From the NCBI RefSeq assembly GCF_902374955.1, contig NZ_CABKRX010000078.1, forward strand, positions 1 to 18,025: a stretch of 18,025 nucleotides of DNA. The letters are read 5' to 3'. Shown piece by piece: positions 15,517-18,025 of this stretch. The notes beneath the pieces are model-generated. The model saw only the letters and a program-made list of their open reading frames with translations, searched no databases and had not been told where the DNA came from. Both the position numbers and the translations under genes were made by a program. The DNA comes from Bacillus massilioanorexius. Its GTDB lineage: Bacteria; Bacillota; Bacilli; Bacillales; DSM-1321. Position 1 is the stretch's first letter. Each line of letters opens with the position of its first letter.

Positions 15517-15717
15517 CTATTCTATTCTCCTAAAAAAATGATATAAGTTTCTAAGAGATTTATAAATTACATGCTTTCTAGTTACCTTTATGATTTTTAT
15601 TTTAATGCGATTCTTTGCATTTCTTATTTTTCTTTTAACTTTGTTTTCTACTCTATTGAAAAAATGAATGGTTCTATTATTTTCTTTCGCCTTAATCCCA
15701 ATTAATTTTATATACAA
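15517..15717 (-). other. Very basic 66-codon frame, likely the frameshifted C-terminal tail of the upstream gene
   Basis: This frame is rich in Lys, Arg and Asn with no membrane segment. It overlaps the end of the upstream 430-aa gene by 10 nt and ends 3 nt before the flippase ATG, with AGGAG inside it. Its only early start is a TTG at 15717 without a ribosome site. Adding one T to the T6 run at 15721-15716 would fuse it to the upstream protein, which would then be 494 aa. I therefore favour a tail separated by a frameshift over a separate gene, but a small coupled gene is possible. Confidence 0.4.
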
Positions 15718-17000
15718 AAAATTCTTTTTTTATTGTTAGCCTTCCTAAAAAAACTCAACTTCAAAAACTTAAAATCATTATAAACAAAATAATGATCCGG
15801 ATTTAGGATAAGATTATCTACAGTTGTTTTATATTGTTCAATACATTTCTGGTGATCTTTAACATAATCACTATCAATAATTTCATACTGATTAGAAATA
15901 GTAAGGAAATTCACTTCTTGAGCATGACCTAATCCATATAAAGTCAATGTGCCACTCAAATCAATTACAAAATCATCCAAGCTGAGTTTACGATTAATTA
16001 ATTTATTTTTAAACTGATTCAAATTTCTATTGAATTGTATGTTACAAGTTGGTCTTCCGGTATTCAAAAAATTAATAGAATTTTGGTTAAGTAGCAAATT
16101 TGTTGTTCGGATCACTTCATCGTAAGTATCAGTTATATGAATAGCATGTTTTCCAATACCGATTGAATCTCTAATATTTTGTTTAAGCTTCAAAATTTCA
16201 GCATGACTATCACACTCTAAAACATATACTGTCAAAAATTCCTTATCCCCGTAAGCATTGGTTTTCCGTTGTTCTCCTGAAAAATCATTTTCAATACAAC
16301 CTATCCAATCTTCCGCAGAATATATTTGAATGATTAAATTATTCAGCCCACGATAACTAAGTTTTACTCTTTTCATATATACTACTTTGCATACACTATT
16401 GATCATCTCTTCCACTTCATCAAGTTGACAATTATCTAAAGCTTTAGACCATACGCATGCGACGTACAAATCCTTTTTTATTTTGCAATATTCAGCAACT
16501 AAATAATCTAGATATTTCTGATCAAGTAGTCTATCCTGAAAAAAACTCGTATCATATCTGGCAAAGATATTTTCAAAACGGATAATAGGTACTTCTAAAT
16601 TAAAATAGGCAGCAATAGCAACCCGATGAGCACCATCCATTATCGCATTATTACTACCTACCGGAATAATAGATATCGTTGTATCAAATCCATGGTTCTT
16701 TATTGAATCTATTAAAAAATCAAAGGTCTCAAAATATTTTTCAATAGAATTTTTATCATCATTTCCAGGCTCAATAAACGTCCCGTGAGAAAAAGCTTCT
16801 ATATGAGCGGTATATAATTCTTTAATAAATGTTAAATCATAACCTTTTTCTTTATGTTCTATATATTTTAGTTTAGCGATTAAATCAATTCGATCTTTTG
16901 TAATTAATTGGTTTGCATTTATCTTTTCTATATTATACGCTTTATTAAGATTAATATTATTTTGTTCACAAAAGTAATCTGTCAATCTTGATGACAACAT
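15708..17000 (-). CDS. Polysaccharide-cluster protein of unknown function with a ParB/sulfiredoxin-like N-terminal region
   Basis: This is a 430-aa soluble protein. Residues 37-145 look like a ParB-type fold: a start near IDLIAKLKYIE, then ISIIPVGSNNAIMDGAHRVAIA with the DGAHR motif at 122-126, which in ParB-like proteins forms the nucleotide or phosphate site. Near residues 341-367 a second segment, LDDFVIDLSGTLTLYGLG followed by QEVNFL, recalls nucleotidyltransferase- or phosphotransferase-like domains, which often carry acidic residues where this protein has EVN. That assignment is weak. The function may involve activating or transferring a phosphorylated group to the polysaccharide. The ATG at 17000 has GGAGG 7 nt upstream; the in-frame GTG at 17030 lies before it. 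The C-terminus may be cut short by a homopolymer frameshift. Confidence 0.65.
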   Translation of the reverse strand: MLSSRLTDYFCEQNNINLNKAYNIEKINANQLITKDRIDLIAKLKYIEHKEKGYDLTFIKELYTAHIEAFSHGTFIEPGNDDKNSIEKYFETFDFLIDSIKNHGFDTTISIIPVGSNNAIMDGAHRVAIAAYFNLEVPIIRFENIFARYDTSFFQDRLLDQKYLDYLVAEYCKIKKDLYVACVWSKALDNCQLDEVEEMINSVCKVVYMKRVKLSYRGLNNLIIQIYSAEDWIGCIENDFSGEQRKTNAYGDKEFLTVYVLECDSHAEILKLKQNIRDSIGIGKHAIHITDTYDEVIRTTNLLLNQNSINFLNTGRPTCNIQFNRNLNQFKNKLINRKLSLDDFVIDLSGTLTLYGLGHAQEVNFLTISNQYEIIDSDYVKDHQKCIEQYKTTVDNLILNPDHYFVYNDFKFLKLSFFRKANNKKRIFCI

Positions 17001-17067
17001 GATTATTCCTCCAAAGACTATAGAAATCACTGTTAAATAACTATCATTAATATATGCTTTTCAGGAC

Positions 17068-17955
17068 TCATTTATTTTTCAATAAAAATAAACCTTCATT
17101 CACCTTTTCTTCCATCTTGAATATAATTTTTTCATCTATTTTCAAATCGAATTTTCTCGCAAATAGTTGATCTGATTTCTGCAAATCCTCCCAATCATCC
17201 AATGTTAATGTCTTAGGGCTATTGCCTCCTTGAGACCAATCAATGTATCTCAAATTATTATTAACTACATTATTTTTTAAAGGTGAATTCAATATAAGTA
17301 TTTGAAAAAAATGTTCATCTGGGCATGATGTATATTTAAATTCATCTAAATAACCAGGATTTTTTTCAATATAATCCAATATATAATTTAAGCAATGATT
17401 TGTAATAGTAAACCATTGTGAACCAAAATATAAGTTAAAACCCTTTAAATTATTTCTTCTAATAAAATACTTTTGTGGACGTCTTATTACATTATCTAAA
17501 ATTCTCATATATAAGGTTCTATTTTTCTTATTCTCTCTAAAAAAGTTATAACATTTTAGTCTCCACCAATGTTGATTGATATCTCTATATTCCATAAACT
17601 CCTTTCCGTAATTCTCCGATAAAAATTGACTGATGTATTTAGAAGACTTAATTGGAAAATCTTGACCGCTAATCAAATGTACATAATCATACTTTCTTTG
17701 ACTTAATCTTATTGCATTCATTAATTTAAGAGTAGCTTTAACTTGACTAAAACCTGACCAATTTACTCTTACTCTATCTTCTATAATAAATATTTGTTTA
17801 TTATTACTATATTTCTCTTTTATTCTTGAATATAAGTTCTCACTCTTCACATCTATATGTATAAAAACATCACTATTCATCCCTAACAATATATTAATTA
17901 GCTCCACTAATTGTTTTTCACCTTTATGTGCCTGAATCATATAAGCCTGTTTCAT
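17068..17955 (-). CDS. GT14-type glycosyltransferase (core-2/I-branching enzyme family)
   Basis: This is a 295-aa cytoplasmic or membrane-associated transferase of the beta-1,6-N-acetylglucosaminyltransferase (Branch) family. Characteristic segments are HIDVKS (33-38), VNWSGFSQV (65-73), the donor-site HLISGQDFPI (94-103), FGSQWF (178-183), PDEHFFQ (213-219) with the likely catalytic glutamate, and LRYIDWSQG. Bacterial members build capsule or exopolysaccharide side chains; donor and acceptor cannot be read here. The ATG at 17955 has AAGGTG about 9 nt upstream. It is the first gene of this cluster visible in the window; 70 nt lie beyond its start, without a clear promoter. The stop is 67 nt before the next gene. 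Confidence 0.9.
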   Translation of the reverse strand: MKQAYMIQAHKGEKQLVELINILLGMNSDVFIHIDVKSENLYSRIKEKYSNNKQIFIIEDRVRVNWSGFSQVKATLKLMNAIRLSQRKYDYVHLISGQDFPIKSSKYISQFLSENYGKEFMEYRDINQHWWRLKCYNFFRENKKNRTLYMRILDNVIRRPQKYFIRRNNLKGFNLYFGSQWFTITNHCLNYILDYIEKNPGYLDEFKYTSCPDEHFFQILILNSPLKNNVVNNNLRYIDWSQGGNSPKTLTLDDWEDLQKSDQLFARKFDLKIDEKIIFKMEEKVNEGLFLLKNK

Positions 17956-18025
17956 GTTTTACTTCACCTTACTTTAGTGTAATTAATAATCGTTAAACAA
18001 ACTTGTTGCCATGTAAAGAAGACAG

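Overview
This window looks like a chromosomal segment of a low-GC, endospore-forming Bacillaceae species. The evidence is synteny. Reading left to right, ispG (3' part), yqfX, yqfW, zur, yqfT, nfo, cshB, yqfQ and ispH occur in the order and orientations I recall for the yqf region of Bacillus subtilis. Additions to that order are an ABC exporter after yqfW and a znuC-znuB pair in front of zur. I assign no species.

Left part (1-6480): the end of ispG closes with a hairpin terminator. Divergent yqfX (-) and yqfW (+) follow. yqfW runs into an ABC half-transporter, which converges with a leftward zinc operon, znuC-znuB-zur. Upstream of znuC I see a promoter with 17-bp spacing and a Zur-box-like sequence just downstream of the expected transcription start. 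yqfT is divergent from this operon and has a strong Shine-Dalgarno (SD) sequence that could fold into a hairpin.

Middle part (6480-11580): cshB-nfo form a leftward pair (RNA helicase, endonuclease IV). yqfQ and ispH point right. Two intergenic gaps carry foldback repeats. A family with a GGTGAGCCTCCT...GGGGTCTCAC core occurs as a decayed copy (about 6491-6612) and a full copy (about 9313-9501). A different three-hairpin element lies at 9170-9265.

Right part (11580-18025): a leftward, visibly AT-richer surface-polysaccharide cluster meets ispH at a strong bidirectional terminator. Its order of transcription is a GT14-type glycosyltransferase, a ParB-like-fold protein of unknown function with a possibly frameshifted tail, an intact flippase, galE and a second flippase. 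The second flippase is a pseudogene: its 5' half is broken by several frameshifts.

The most interesting points are the structured repeats, the homopolymer frameshift between the 430-aa protein and its 66-codon tail, and the decayed second flippase. I saw no tRNA, rRNA or CRISPR array. I did not find a convincing wholly new defence or signalling system.
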